Assembly: GCA_963281155.1 (NCBI GenBank)
Contig: CAUJLY010000006.1
Span: 2,542,001 to 2,606,000, forward strand
Origin: Rhabditophanes sp. KR3021
Lineage: Eukaryota > Nematoda > Chromadorea > Rhabditida > Alloionematidae
Length of the DNA stretch: 64,000 nucleotides
Direction of reading: 5' to 3'
Numbering within the stretch: the stretch's first letter is position 1; every line of letters begins with the position of its first letter. Below the pieces are notes generated by a model. The model made no database searches. It was not told the origin of the DNA and saw only the letters and a program-made list of their open reading frames with translations. The translations under genes were made by a program, and so were the position numbers. Positions 12,824 through 24,095 of this stretch are shown in pieces.

Positions 12824-13254
12824 ATGTTATAAAAATTGTAACAAAGGGTTTTCTTACCTAATCATTATACTACATGCAAAATAAAATTATTTTTATTTAA
12901 ATTCATTAAATGAAGACAATTTCAATATGTTTTTATTATTATGTTTCTTTACATATGATTATAAAGAAACCATTTGAATTTACAATCAGGCATCGGAAGA
13001 ATCATTTTTATTAAGGTAAAGTGGATATTAATTGGTAAAATACAAAGATTTGAGTTATCACTAAAGAATGTTTCAAAGATGGTATATTTCTTTTTCGTAC
13101 CTAGTAAAATCGGCAAAATACTTAAAATGAACAACTTTATCATCTTGAGTTCCAGTTTTAACACAAATGTATTGATGTAATGATGTCATCGAGTTTCGGC
13201 ATTGACAATCTTTATTATGCCTTGATTTGTTGGTATTAAAGTAATTAGCAGAGA
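12824..13254. other. convergent intergenic region
   Basis: Lies between the SDR gene (+) and the four-transmembrane gene (-), so it holds two 3' UTRs. The open frames on both strands at 12949-13180 are reverse-complement shadows of one another and look non-coding. Confidence 0.55.
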
Positions 13255-14713
13255 TTAGGATTGATAATGAGTATAAGGAGGTTGTCGTATTTCGTGGTGA
13301 CTGCGACTTCTGCCTTGTCCAACTTCTTGAGGATTATATGCATGTGGAACACATTGATATTGCATTCGAGATCGAGGACGATTTGGTTGTTTGTGAGGTG
13401 AATGACTTTTGTTACGATTGTAGGCTTCTCGACGGCTTTCTCTTACAAATTCTCGCACAAATGGTTTGGGTGGATTAGGGTCCCATTGAGTTCTCCATGG
13501 CGGAACTTCACCTTTAGAAACAGGTTCCCGTTGACCATCATTTAGTTGATAATCCGCAAAAAAATGCTTATTAGGATCATTTCTTCTGTATGTTTTTTGA
13601 GAAGGAGCTCTTGATAATTGTTGGGAGCGAAAACCTGCAGGTTTTGACGAAGTCAAACTTCCTGTTAAGCGTAAGTAATAAAATAGTACTATCACAAATG
13701 CAACTGTCTAAATTGAGAATATTTAAAAGATATTTTTAATTAAGATATTTCCCTTACATTAACTCCGATTGACATTATAAACTCAGCCACGCTCATGGTT
13801 AGTTGCTGATTAAAAACATCCCCGGACCACCATAGAACGGCATACGCTGTGCAAAGCATGATATTAGGTACGACTGAGCAAAACCATGGCCAAATGGCAG
13901 CAGGGCATCTTTTAATTGTTCCATAGAGCAAACTCACAGATACAAATAAATGTACAAATGTGAGAATCAGGCAAATGATAACAATTGTGAACATGGCTAT
14001 GCAAATGAAATTAAAAAGACCAAAATAATAAACTAACCATTTACTCGACGACGTTCGGGAGTTTCTGAGTAGAGCTGGTATAAACCTGGAAATCTAGCTG
14101 CAAAGCCATCTAAACCACGTGTATATGGAATCTGCCTATTTTCATACTCCCAAGTCAATCCTCTCACATAAGAAACTTGCCATCCAAGAATTGCAAATTG
14201 AATTAAGCAGTAAAGCTATAAGTTCAAATTACTGCAGTAAGAAGTAAAACTTACAATACTCCAGCCTGCTACTCCGATCGTTGATGCTCTCAAGCATTGA
14301 TAAGGATCTGTCATTACAAAATAAATACTTTCTTATTTTTGATAATTTTAATCATGCAGAGATCTAAATATAAAACGATTAATATTTTAAGCGTGAATCA
14401 TTAATATTAGACCACAAAATATCCACTAGACCTAATATTTATGAGGATATACGCTTACAAATGTGTCATGAGACTGCTTTAATATATTGGAAGAGGTATA
14501 ATAAATGGTCTGTACCTATTTTTCAATATACACATGTGTGTGCGGTGCGCAAAAGTAGTACCAAAATATTGTATTGCTTGTGTGATAACCATTTTGCTTA
14601 GGACACACTGTTGTCATTACAGATATTGATATAAATTGTGTTGTTACTATCATCTTGCGTTGCAACTATACTTGACCGCCAGCCAGTGTGATTTAAAGAG
14701 GTTGCTGGAGTCA
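13255..14713 (-). CDS. four-transmembrane protein with basic Arg/Pro/Gln-rich tail (5' end incomplete)
   Basis: Minus-strand exons 14307-14255, 14215-14038, 13996-13758 and 13707-13255 join in frame across 39-, 41- and 50-nt introns. An upstream exon at 14713-14621 (frame Thr-Pro-Ala-Thr...) fits through a 313-nt intron; otherwise the ATG at 14314 could start the protein. Four hydrophobic segments are visible: just after a PYQC motif, then one starting AMFTIVIIC, one around IWPWFCS, and one crossing the last exon junction (AFVIVLFYY). Two Trp-rich loops and a WEYE motif lie between TM1 and TM2. The cytosolic C-terminal tail of about 130 residues is rich in Arg, Pro, Gln and His. I do not recognise the family; the topology resembles MARVEL/claudin-size tetraspan proteins but no signature was found. 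The first exon with its ATG was not located if the upstream exon is real. Confidence 0.75.
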
Positions 14714-15511
14714 CTGTAAATAAGACATTGCAAAAACAAATACTACGTACAATAACGTAATATTATACAAAAATGTTAAAGCTAAGAAAGACAATTCGTT
14801 GAAAGATTTATAATAACATGACTTTAATTAAACACTTCTTCTTATATCAGTTAACTACACAATGAGTGTCACAAATTGTTTACAGACGTATATATTGTTA
14901 CTTTCTTTATTTTTTCCTCCAAATATCAGACGAATCATTCAAAACATAACATCTTTACAATCATACATATCAACGTTGTGCAATGTGTAAATATTATCGA
15001 AAATTTAATTTTAATTGATTATAAAGTTTGTTCTGATAATATAAGAGATGCCTGTGTTTGCAAAATAAATCCTATTAGAATCAATTTGCCCTGTTATAGT
15101 TTGCTAAAGAAGTTTGAATTGAGTTTTTATCACATGACGAATCTATTCATATTTAAGAAATCATATGACAACTGTCAAAAAACTAAATATGCGTTCGAAG
15201 ACTGTCATATTAAAAAAATTAGATATATGCTGCTGATCTTGATATGCTGTCGATTGCTCTATACTTTTTTAAACACCTACACTCATTATATTTAATATTT
15301 GTACCCAAATCCATTTGATTTTAAAGCATAGAAACAACGTATATAATTTAACTTAATATCTTCTGAGTATCGTTAGATTAATGTGCCTAGCTTTTGTTCG
15401 TGTTTGTCGTGAAACAAATTTAATGATTATTGAATGGTACAGTGTGTACGGAATCAGTGGCAATAATTTATATTATATTTATTTTAAATTTAATAACTTT
15501 ATAGATTTACT
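14714..15511. other. divergent intergenic region between the four-TM gene and atlastin
   Basis: A 139-codon open frame at about 14876-15295 (+) has no start context, domain or signal; I treat it as chance. The first exon of the minus-strand four-TM gene may lie here. An acceptor-like actttatag ends 7 nt before the atlastin ATG. Confidence 0.5.
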
Positions 15512-17199
15512 ATGGAAGAGGAAAGAAAAAGTGAAGTCATCGAACTTACTGATACTGTCAAGGAGGAAACAATTGTGGGTGAAGGACCGATTAGAATTAT
15601 TGAGACCACCACCAACAATGAGTACGCGTTGAATCTTAATTCTCTTGAAAAATTACTTATGGATCCAGAATATGCTGATAAAAAGGTAAATTGTGGCAAC
15701 TAGTGGGATTCCAATAATTACTAAAAATTTAGGTTGTAGTAGTAAGCGTTGCTGGCGCATACAGAAAAGGTAAAAGTTTTTTACTGAACTTTTTCATCCG
15801 ATATCTCAAGGCAAAGGAAGTTGGAGTCGAAGAAAGAACCACAGACAAATGGATTGACACTGATGATGATTTAACTGGTTTCAGTTGGAAAGGTGGAAGT
15901 GTCAGAGATACAACTGGCATTTTGATCTGGTCAAAATTGTTTGTTTTGAAGGACAAAAACAATGAAGACATTGTTGTAATCTTGATGGACACGCAAGGAT
16001 CTTTTGATAGTAACAGTACTGTTAAAGATAATGCTACCATCTTTGCTTTGTCAACTATGGTTTCAGCAACACAAATCTACAACATATCCCAGAATATTCA
16101 AGAAGATGATTTGGATCACCTTGGACTCTTCACTGAATATGGAAAATTAGCTATGGAGGACTCCGATGTTAAACCTTTCCAGTCCCTGATGTTCCTCGTC
16201 AGAGATTGGAGTTATCCTTATGAGGCTGAATATGGTTTAGATGGAGGAAAGCGTATCCTCGAGGCAAGACTTGAAACCAATGAGAAACAACACGTCGAAT
16301 TGCGTAAAGTTCGGGAACACATCCACAGCTGCTTCGAAAAACTAGAATGCTACCTGATGCCACATCCTGGTTTAAATGTTTCAACTAATCCTAATTTCAA
16401 AGGAAAGTTAAGTGGTATTGACAATGAGTTCAAATCAAAACTGGAAACCTTCGTTGAATACTTGTTCGATTCGCACAATCTTGTCCCAAAGAAGATAAAT
16501 GGGTCTAATTTGACATGCAGACATTTGTTTGAATATTTCAAAGCATACATCCAAATCTTCAAAGGAGAAACTTTACCTGAGCCAAAAAATATGCTCCTTG
16601 CTACTGCCGAAGCCAACAACTTTGCTGCCGTTTCACAAGCCAAAGCCATTTACACCAAGGAGATGGAGGAAATTTGCGGTGGAGCAACTCCTTACATCCA
16701 AACAGAAGAACTTGAAAAAGAGCATGAGCGTGTCAAAAACAATGCCATTAGAATATTTAAAAATATCAAGAAAATGGGTGGCTCCGAATATTCCCTCTCA
16801 TTTTTGGAGAAACTCGAAGAAGACATCTTAACTCAATGGGAATGTTACCTCAAAGTGAATGCTTCAAAGAATCTTTTCAAATCCATGAGAACACCCGCAG
16901 TATTAGTAGCCTTACTTTTCATAAATTACATATTCCAGGAATTCTTCCAACTTATCGGAATCGAAATATTTGCCTCATTCTTTTCAGCAATCATCTTTGT
17001 CATCATCACATCTCTTTCTGTTTGGACTTACTCAAGATACAGTGGAAACATCAGAGAAATGGGACAAGGGGTAGATGATGGTGTCTTATGGCTTTGGGAT
17101 AACTTCTTGTCTCCAGTGTCTCAACAGGGCATTCATAGTGCTACTGAGTTTACAGTCAAATTAAATACGACCAGCTCTATAAATAAGAAACATAATTAA
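15512..17199 (+). CDS. atln-1: atlastin, ER membrane-fusion GTPase
   Basis: Two exons (intron 15686-15732, 47 nt) give 546 residues, close to the family's 540-560. Dynamin-superfamily GTPase motifs are clear: P-loop GAYRKGKS (66-73), an ArgAspThrThr (RDTT) switch sequence, DTQG (144-147) and the atlastin/GBP-type R215-D216 guanine motif in FLVRDW. A helical middle domain follows, then a hydrophobic hairpin (about 450-495) and a C-terminal tail with an amphipathic appearance. Atlastins tether and fuse ER tubules after GTP-driven dimerisation. The start lies 7 nt after a splice-acceptor-like AG, as expected for trans-splicing; AATAAA is at 17268-17273. Identification by motif order is strong; the symbol follows C. 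elegans naming. Confidence 0.95.
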
Positions 17200-17457
17200 A
17201 TGCCTCTATCTTAAAAACATGCTTCTACCATTATTTAAAATTAATTTGTTTTTTAAAGGCTTTGAATAATAAAAATAGTGTCTACGATGTGACTAACTTT
17301 ATTTGATATAAATGGCAACATTTAAAGATTCGCATAAAAGTTACATGAAAATAAGTGTGTAAGTTCGTAAAGATAAATAGTATAAGGAGATCATAATGTC
17401 ACTCAGCAAGATATCTAAAAATTGGAAGAATGTGTTTAAAAATATGTTTTTTGCTGT

Positions 17458-18390
17458 CTACAACTTCCACTTTCTAAACTTGTTCTTTATCTTTTGGAAA
17501 GCACTTGTTTCGGACTTTTCAATGAATATGTAGGAGTCGGAGACTATGACATCGTTGATATCAGGGTGATCATGGCTGTCATAACTGGAGCTACGTATTC
17601 TGCTGTCCTTTGGGCTAGAATCAAGTGTAAAAAGTCTTTTTTCAGTATTAGACTTTGGCAACTTTTTTTGAATTGGCTTGTTGGGAATAATTCCAGCAAA
17701 GTCTTGTGATAAATTTTTGTGAACAGTACTTTGGGGACGCCTTGGGCTGTATTCGGTTTTAAAGACGCTTTTGAGGCTAGCATTGTGTAAATTCCTTATG
17801 TTATCATTAGCATCCTCATAACAAAACATAATGGGATGTGAAATTTTTCTACAAAGAGTCTGCTCGGGGAGAGAACTTTTGCCAGAATAACTAGCCACAA
17901 CACTGTGCTTTGAATCACATCCACTAAAATTTTTTCATAAATAGAATTAAGTTAAATGAAGTTACCTTGTTTTGGAACGTTTTACTCGAACAGAGTGAGA
18001 CATTCCGTTTGGACATTTAGAGTTTTCTCTTGAATCCCTGCTGCAATTTCTTGACGAAGATGAACTACTGCAGCTTTCCCGGAGTCTTCTATGTCCTAAC
18101 AAGTTAGCGGGCTCTCCAGTGACTTGAGTGTCTTTGTTTACAGATGTGCTACGAAATTGGCATTTATGATTGGTACTAACATCATCATTCAAAAGCAATT
18201 TTTCTTCGTTTGATCGTTGTCGGGAATGAGAAGCGGCAATGATGCGATTTCTGTCATCGAAGATATCTTCGAAAAATCTTGGTTGACTACTAGACTGAAG
18301 ACTATTTTTCTTCTTCAATTTTTGTCCACAACCACTAATTCCTCCTGAATTAATTCTCTTATTGACAGCTGAAGCATAAATCAAAGCCAT
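17458..18390 (-). CDS. unrecognised Ser/Lys/Arg-rich protein
   Basis: Two minus-strand exons (18390-17966 and 17923-17458) join across a 42-nt GT-AG intron, keeping the frame, and give 296 residues. The ATG follows directly after an acceptor-like atattcag, supporting this start. The sequence is hydrophilic, with a Ser run near residue 110, several basic clusters and a C-terminus that is strongly basic (KIKNKFRKWKL). There is no signal peptide or membrane segment. Composition suggests a largely disordered nuclear, cytoskeletal or membrane-associated protein; the amphipathic basic end could bind acidic lipid. I do not recognise it. The splice joint and the acceptor at the start make it a real gene despite its low complexity. 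Confidence 0.75.
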
Positions 18391-21231
18391 CTGAATATTA
18401 TACTGAAAAAAGTTGAATTAAAATACGATACGTTTACGAATAAAGTTATATGGAATAAGAAAACCAGTAAATAAATTTACTATATCGACACATGTTTACA
18501 AGGAATACTTTATTTGTGGGAGTGATAAATGACTTGATTGAATAATTATATTTTCGGCAAGAAAACATTAAAATTAAAACAACATATCATAATATACAAT
18601 ATTTGCATCGAGTAAGTAGATCAAATAGTAGCTTTAAATTAATTACAATTTATGTAAAACAAAAAATGCAATTACTTATCTCTTTTTAAGTAAACAAAAC
18701 AAATAAAATGTAGCATTATCTAAAAAACACATCTTTTTCGAAAGGCGATAAAATTATCACTGAATAAATTTGCTTAAAATAATGGCTTTATTTAAATGGA
18801 ACTAGAAACTCATAATGGAATGTTCTTAGGCAATTTAAGTGATATTTTGTGGTCATATTTGTTCAAAGTTAATTAAATACTACTCAAATATATTGAGGTA
18901 TCTATAAATAAATTAATAGATATATCATCTTTTATTACATCTAAACAAACAGAGAAAATAAATTTGCAACATATATATGTAACATATCAAAATTGTAATA
19001 AATTAGTAATAAGGCGATTTTTTTTAATGTTATATTCGAAGAAACGGACAATATGTTAATGAATTCTATTTTTTGGTAATTGTATATTATACTGTAATAT
19101 TTTTTTCAAAGCGTAAATATGTATATGATTAAATAAGTGAGGTATATTTATAACAAATAGAATTATAATATTATTAGTAATAACATAAGTGATATTTTCA
19201 AGAATTAAACTGACACGACCTTTGACTGGAGACTTGTAAATTAGAGAGATAGTTTGAAATGTTAATAAAATGAATTATTTAAACAAACTTAACAAAATAA
19301 ATTTTGCAATTATTTTGCACAAATGATTTGAAACAAAGAAAAATACGACAGTTACATCAAAATGGATGGTGCAAACCAATACTTTTTTGTAGACTAACAT
19401 TTAATTAGCGCAAAGAATAGTTAATTATAAGAGGCAAACGATATTAGTAACGAAAATCAAATTCCCATTGTAATTTTTTATTTGCTTTATCAAATGTTTA
19501 CACTTAATCAATTTTGAAGCACTTGTTATTAAAAATATTTTTTGTCAATCAAAATTTATAAAAGACGAAATTCACTCACTCAGAAACACCTACTCTATTA
19601 TATAATGTGTTTGAATTTTAATCTATCGTAATTTGATTGCTTAATCATTTATTTAATTTCTGAACTTCAACATATGGCGGTACAATTGTTGAACCAAAAG
19701 AATGTTACATATTTGTGGCAAATGGGATAAAGATGATGTAATCTTGTTTAATATACTTATAATTTCGAGTAAGTAAAATGATTGGATATAATGCTAAAAT
19801 GATTCAAACATATAATATAAGTAATTCAGGCGATCTTTAGTACTTTATCAAGATAATCATTCAAATTAGTTACTGATCTTAACTAAACATTGACACTTCC
19901 AAACCACTCGTAAAGAATCAGTTGGTAAACATAATATTTGGTTAGTGGTATCATCAAATATTATTTATTAGAAATTAAAAGCGGTGTTCAGTTTAGAAAT
20001 GCACTTCATAATAATTATTTGTCATCAAGGGCAAACCCTAACTTTTTGGAGGATTAACATTTTCAGTAAGAATATGGGATTATAGTAAAGAATGAAGAAA
20101 ATAAAAGAATAAATTGCTATGAGTTTATTATATAGTTATAAATATGCCCTATTAGAAATAAATCCTGTTAAGCTATGTTCTATTGTAAAGATTAGCATTG
20201 CAAAACGAGGAACAAAATATTACCACGGACTAATTATTTCCAAAAAGTCTAATAAAAATTGACTAATAAATAATAGATATTTTAATACAGTACTCTGTCA
20301 CTTAAAAAATAAGAATAATGGGTATATTAAAATGTTAACGCTTATCCTTGAGCAATAAGCACTTTTTACACAATATCAAAAAAATAATGTTTTCATGTGA
20401 AACCCTTTTTAAATCTTGTATGTTCATCTTAACTAAAGACATATCTTTTGTCTTGTTTAGACGAAAATTGAAATCTTCACATTCCAAATTAACTTACCCT
20501 TACAAATTTGGGTTTTGTCTTAATCTGTTATCAAAATTAAGAATAGAAAGAACGGCAAATAAAAAACAAACAAAATTTCGACGTAATAGTCTTGTATATG
20601 CTCGTTAATAGAAAAAACTTTTATAAGATAACATAGAAATCTATAAAAATTGTGGTTGTCTTTTGTCACATCCTTTTTAAGTGTTACAAAGTATAACAAT
20701 TTAGACCTGGTTTAAGAGATTGCGGAAGAAAAAAAGTACTAATAGTTACCATATGCATCCCTTTGTTTTGACTCATCCCGAAACAAAGTAATATGTTCGT
20801 TAATCCTTTTTTTACTTGCCAAAAGGACAGTCAAAGTGCCACAAACATAAAATGAATATTTGCATAAAGTGAATTTAAAGAACATGGCCATTTGCTAGAC
20901 AAAATTTCTAAATATCTAAATACGCAATAAGATTAATACAATAAAATTAAAATTTTCAGTTTATTTGTCCAGCTTCTACAAAAAATCTTGTTTTAATTAG
21001 CAATTTTAAGGAAGTACAAGATAAACCAAAGATTGAAAGCTATTATTTGAAAATTATAATGGGTTGCATTATTCCTTACTGGGATAACAAATTGAAACTT
21101 TATGCCTAACCAACAGTTATGGTTAATGACCCCCAATTTGATAAAAAAAATTGTTTATTAAAAGGATTCAACAGAAAGATGGTTAATGTTCATTTAAGGA
21201 ATAGTTCGCAAATTTGAAATTAGTCACTGAA
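18391..21231. other. 2.8 kb AT-rich region without a gene
   Basis: Very AT-rich with dense stops on both strands. The only local structure I noted is the inverted repeat at 20761-20788. The open frame near 20348-20608 (+) begins at TTG and shows no coding character. Confidence 0.55.
20761..20788. repeat. inverted repeat with an AP-1-like core in the loop
   Basis: Perfect 8-nt arms (ctttgttt at 20761-20768 and aaacaaag at 20781-20788) flank a 12-nt loop. TGACTCA, the AP-1 consensus, lies at 20769-20775. It is about 1.1 kb downstream of the start of the minus-strand gene at 21.2-21.9 kb in its 3' flank. Could be a regulatory site; function unknown. Confidence 0.4.
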
Positions 21232-21863
21232 CTAGTGTGCTGTTGGGACAGGCAAGCTATTTGATTTTTGGGGCAGTTGGACTCCATCATTGAGCTATAA
21301 TAATTGAATTAAATTATATGATACATTAAATTAGCAAACCTCGTGAGCTCTAGACATAGAGGGAACTACGTCGCGTTTAACTTTTAGGTCTTTTTGAATC
21401 TTTTGATCTTGTTGAAATTTAGGGACATCAGATTGAATGACTGAACGTGGTTTCTTATGTTTTTTTGGACTTTCAGTTGAAAGAGTTGCATTGCTAGCTT
21501 CTTCCTTTTTGTCTTCCTGTTCTTCAGACTTTTCGTCATCTCCTTCTTTCTTTTCCATGGCTAATTTGCGACGTTCTTCTCTCTTTTCATCTAAAAAATA
21601 AGCATTAACAAATAAGTAAGTTGCAAATACTACCTTGTTTACGATCTAATAAAGTAGCTTTGTCGGAGAAGCTGTTTGTTTCTAAAGAATAATAATATTA
21701 CTTATTTGCACTCAAGATTATAATTACCATGGGAATCTCTAGACTTGTCATCACTTAAATCACTCTTCTTGTCCTTTTTCCTTGATTTGGTGGATGCCAA
21801 ATCTGCCAAACAAATTAAGCAAACGAAGAAAATCAGAATAAGAAAAGATACCTTTAGTTGCAT
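21232..21863 (-). CDS. small secreted Lys/Glu-rich protein
   Basis: Four minus-strand exons (21863-21728, 21681-21634, 21590-21340, 21294-21232) join in frame across introns of 46, 43 and 45 nt, giving 165 residues. The N-terminus is a clear signal peptide (MQLKVSFLILIFFVCLICLA), so the protein should enter the secretory pathway. The rest is extremely hydrophilic: alternating Lys and Glu/Asp, a KKHKKPR cluster, and no cysteines after the signal region. The ATG lies 6 nt after an acceptor-like tttcttttag. The unspliced first exon reads on through what could look like an intron, and the hydrophobic leader confirms that it is exonic. No family recognised; a secreted disordered or ion-binding role would be a guess. 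Confidence 0.8.
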
Positions 21864-23003
21864 AATTATCTAAAAGAAAAGTTATTATCAAAATGATGGG
21901 AAGATAAAAGTGAGCCAGAAAATATCTATATAAATGTTATTTTAAAATTAAGGTTCGTTTATATGAAAATAAAATCAAGTAGCTAATCATTTTGTTAATG
22001 GCATAACAGCCGTCTGGCTGATCACAATGCTGACTTTCTTCCATCAATTATTACACGTCTGCTTCTTGATGGCTGCATTTCAAAGAATTATAAAAACCTT
22101 TTGTCAAAAGAGCAAAAGATTAACTTTCATAAAATAATGTACATAATTTCTTTGAAGCAATGGTTATCAAATGTTAAAAAAAATATTTATTGTTAATTAA
22201 GTATCTTTGAAACATTTGCATTGCACTTTTAAACGTTCATTGTTCATTTTTTTGGTTAAAAGTTTATATTTGACTTTAATCCAAAGAAGACGAATTATTC
22301 GGAAAAGAATTATGATTTCACAATTGTCATTTGTTACTTATGCATTGTTTCTTGACAACTATAGAATTTTTGACTTTATTGCTTAACAACATGTTTAATG
22401 TAAACGGTTCCATCACTTTCATAGAACCCAATTAATTTCTAGAACGTTTGTTGATGACAAAAAGCATTTGTAAAACGAATTTTATTTAGTTTGGACACTA
22501 TTATGCTCTGTTGTTGATAATAAAACAAAGTCTGTAAGGAAGTTTGGAAGTATTATTTTGCTAGGTTTTTCAATTTAATACACTCCACCAAATCACAAAC
22601 AAGCCTTTGTCATTCATTCAAATTGTTTGTTATACTAATAGGCTAAAAATGTTAAACGTGCTTTTATAAAGATATATTCTAAATACACTTACATTCACCT
22701 TAAACTTGTGTATTGGTGCCTTTTCTAATTTTAAATTTCAAAAAATGTCTTAGCAAATAACTTAAAATCTATTTTAATTCAGCTCATATTTCTTATGTTT
22801 TGACCTCGTTTAAAATATAATTTTTTATACGAAAGTGTGAGAGCATTAGAATGGATTTGAAACAAAAGCATTTTAATAGCGAGTACAACGCAACATTCGC
22901 ATTACATTTCATCGTTCATTTGATGACATTGTTTTAATGGTAATATTTATTTCATTGTTTTACAGAGTTGTGATATATTATTTCATGTATTATTTCTTGA
23001 CTA
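21864..23003. other. divergent intergenic region
   Basis: Lies between the secreted K/E-rich gene (-) and the EF-hand gene (+), so it must hold both promoters. An acceptor-like ttgttttacag ends near 22965 upstream of the EF-hand start codon. No coding signal seen. Confidence 0.5.
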
Positions 23004-23778
23004 ATGGCACAACATTTTCAACGAAGACGAGCCATTGCTCAATCCGGAAGCATTAATAAGGGAAAATCCACTTTATTAGGTAATTATAACAAACTTAATA
23101 CTTTTCCATTACGTGCCATTTACAAAATTTTAGAAGCTAATGCCGACATCGTACAACAATTAGAAATGCAAATGAGAAGGCCAGTAAGCCTAAGCAAGCT
23201 TGTATTACAGAGTAAATTTACTGCGAAAGAGATCAAGGCAATTTATAGGGCATTTAAAGAGGCTTCACCCAATGCACTCGTTCAGCGAGACTTAATTCGA
23301 GATGCTTTCGTGGAATTGTTTCCGAGGGGTGATACGGAACATTATGCAGATTTAATTTTCAATACATTTGACGTCGATCATACAGGAATGATAACTTTTG
23401 AAGTAAGTTTGAGACAAATTAGTAAAAATAAAGTCCATTTCGTAGGAATTCATAACTGGAATGTCTGTTTTATGTAGAGGAACTTTAAATGAAAAAATAG
23501 AATGGACATACAAAATGTATGATCCAACTAGCACTGGTGAAATTTCATGGGAGCGGCTTTTCTTCGTCATAACAGCAATGGATGATTTAATTGGCTGTAG
23601 AGCATATCCTCCTGCAAATCGAGAGCTTAGAGTTAATCATACAAACACAGTCTATAAACGCTTTGATCCGAATAACACTGGAAAAATAACAAAAAAGCAA
23701 TTTATAGATGTTTGCATGGTGAATCCAGAAATTGGGGATTCCATTAATTTTTTATTTACAATTTTACCCACAGCGTAG
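23004..23778 (+). CDS. KChIP/neuronal-calcium-sensor-like EF-hand protein
   Basis: Exons 23004-23079, 23134-23402 and 23446-23778 give 225 residues. The first intron (54 nt) contains no stop and is a multiple of three, so it could be read through, but its GT-AG ends and family alignment favour splicing. The N-terminus lacks the Met-Gly needed for myristoylation, as in KChIP-type rather than NCS-1-type proteins. EF1 is degenerate; EF2 has a full loop (DVDHTGMITFEE). EF3 (DPTSTGEISWER) and EF4 (DPNNTGKITKKQ) lack the Glu at loop position 12. KChIPs bind Kv4 channel N-termini and act as calcium-tuned auxiliary subunits; that partner is inferred from family. AATAAA is at 23826-23831. Confidence 0.88.
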
Positions 23779-24095
23779 GATTCTTATTTCGATCTCTAAA
23801 GAAGATGATGATTTTCATTCATTTCAATAAATTGTTTATAAAAATATTGCACTTGGTATAAAAAATACATCTTTCAATTCCCCTGCTAAAATGTAATTTC
23901 AACACAAAATGCCGATAATGTTTATAGTATAAATAGTTTATTTCAACAAAACGTCAGACAATCTATCTCTCATCACACAAACATAAATAATTGAATAGAG
24001 TTTAGAAATGTGTATATAAAATATTGGATATTTAAACAAAATATTTTGCTTCTTGCCGATTGAAAAATGTACTAGGTGACGTTTCCAAATTATGT
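23779..24095. other. short convergent intergenic region
   Basis: Shared 3' flank of the EF-hand gene (+) and the ArfGAP gene (-). AATAAA at 23826-23831 serves the plus-strand gene. Nothing else seen. Confidence 0.6.

Noticed and set aside
14530..14713. Possible mannose-6-phosphate-receptor-like (MRH) fragment on the - strand
   Set aside because: YINIC looks like the start of an MRH repeat, but continuing needs a frame change or a 13-nt intron. Splicing the segment to the four-TM gene explains it better.
14876..15295. 139-codon open frame on the + strand
   Set aside because: Ile/Phe/Tyr/Lys-rich translation typical of AT-rich noise, with no ATG context, acceptor or recognisable motif.
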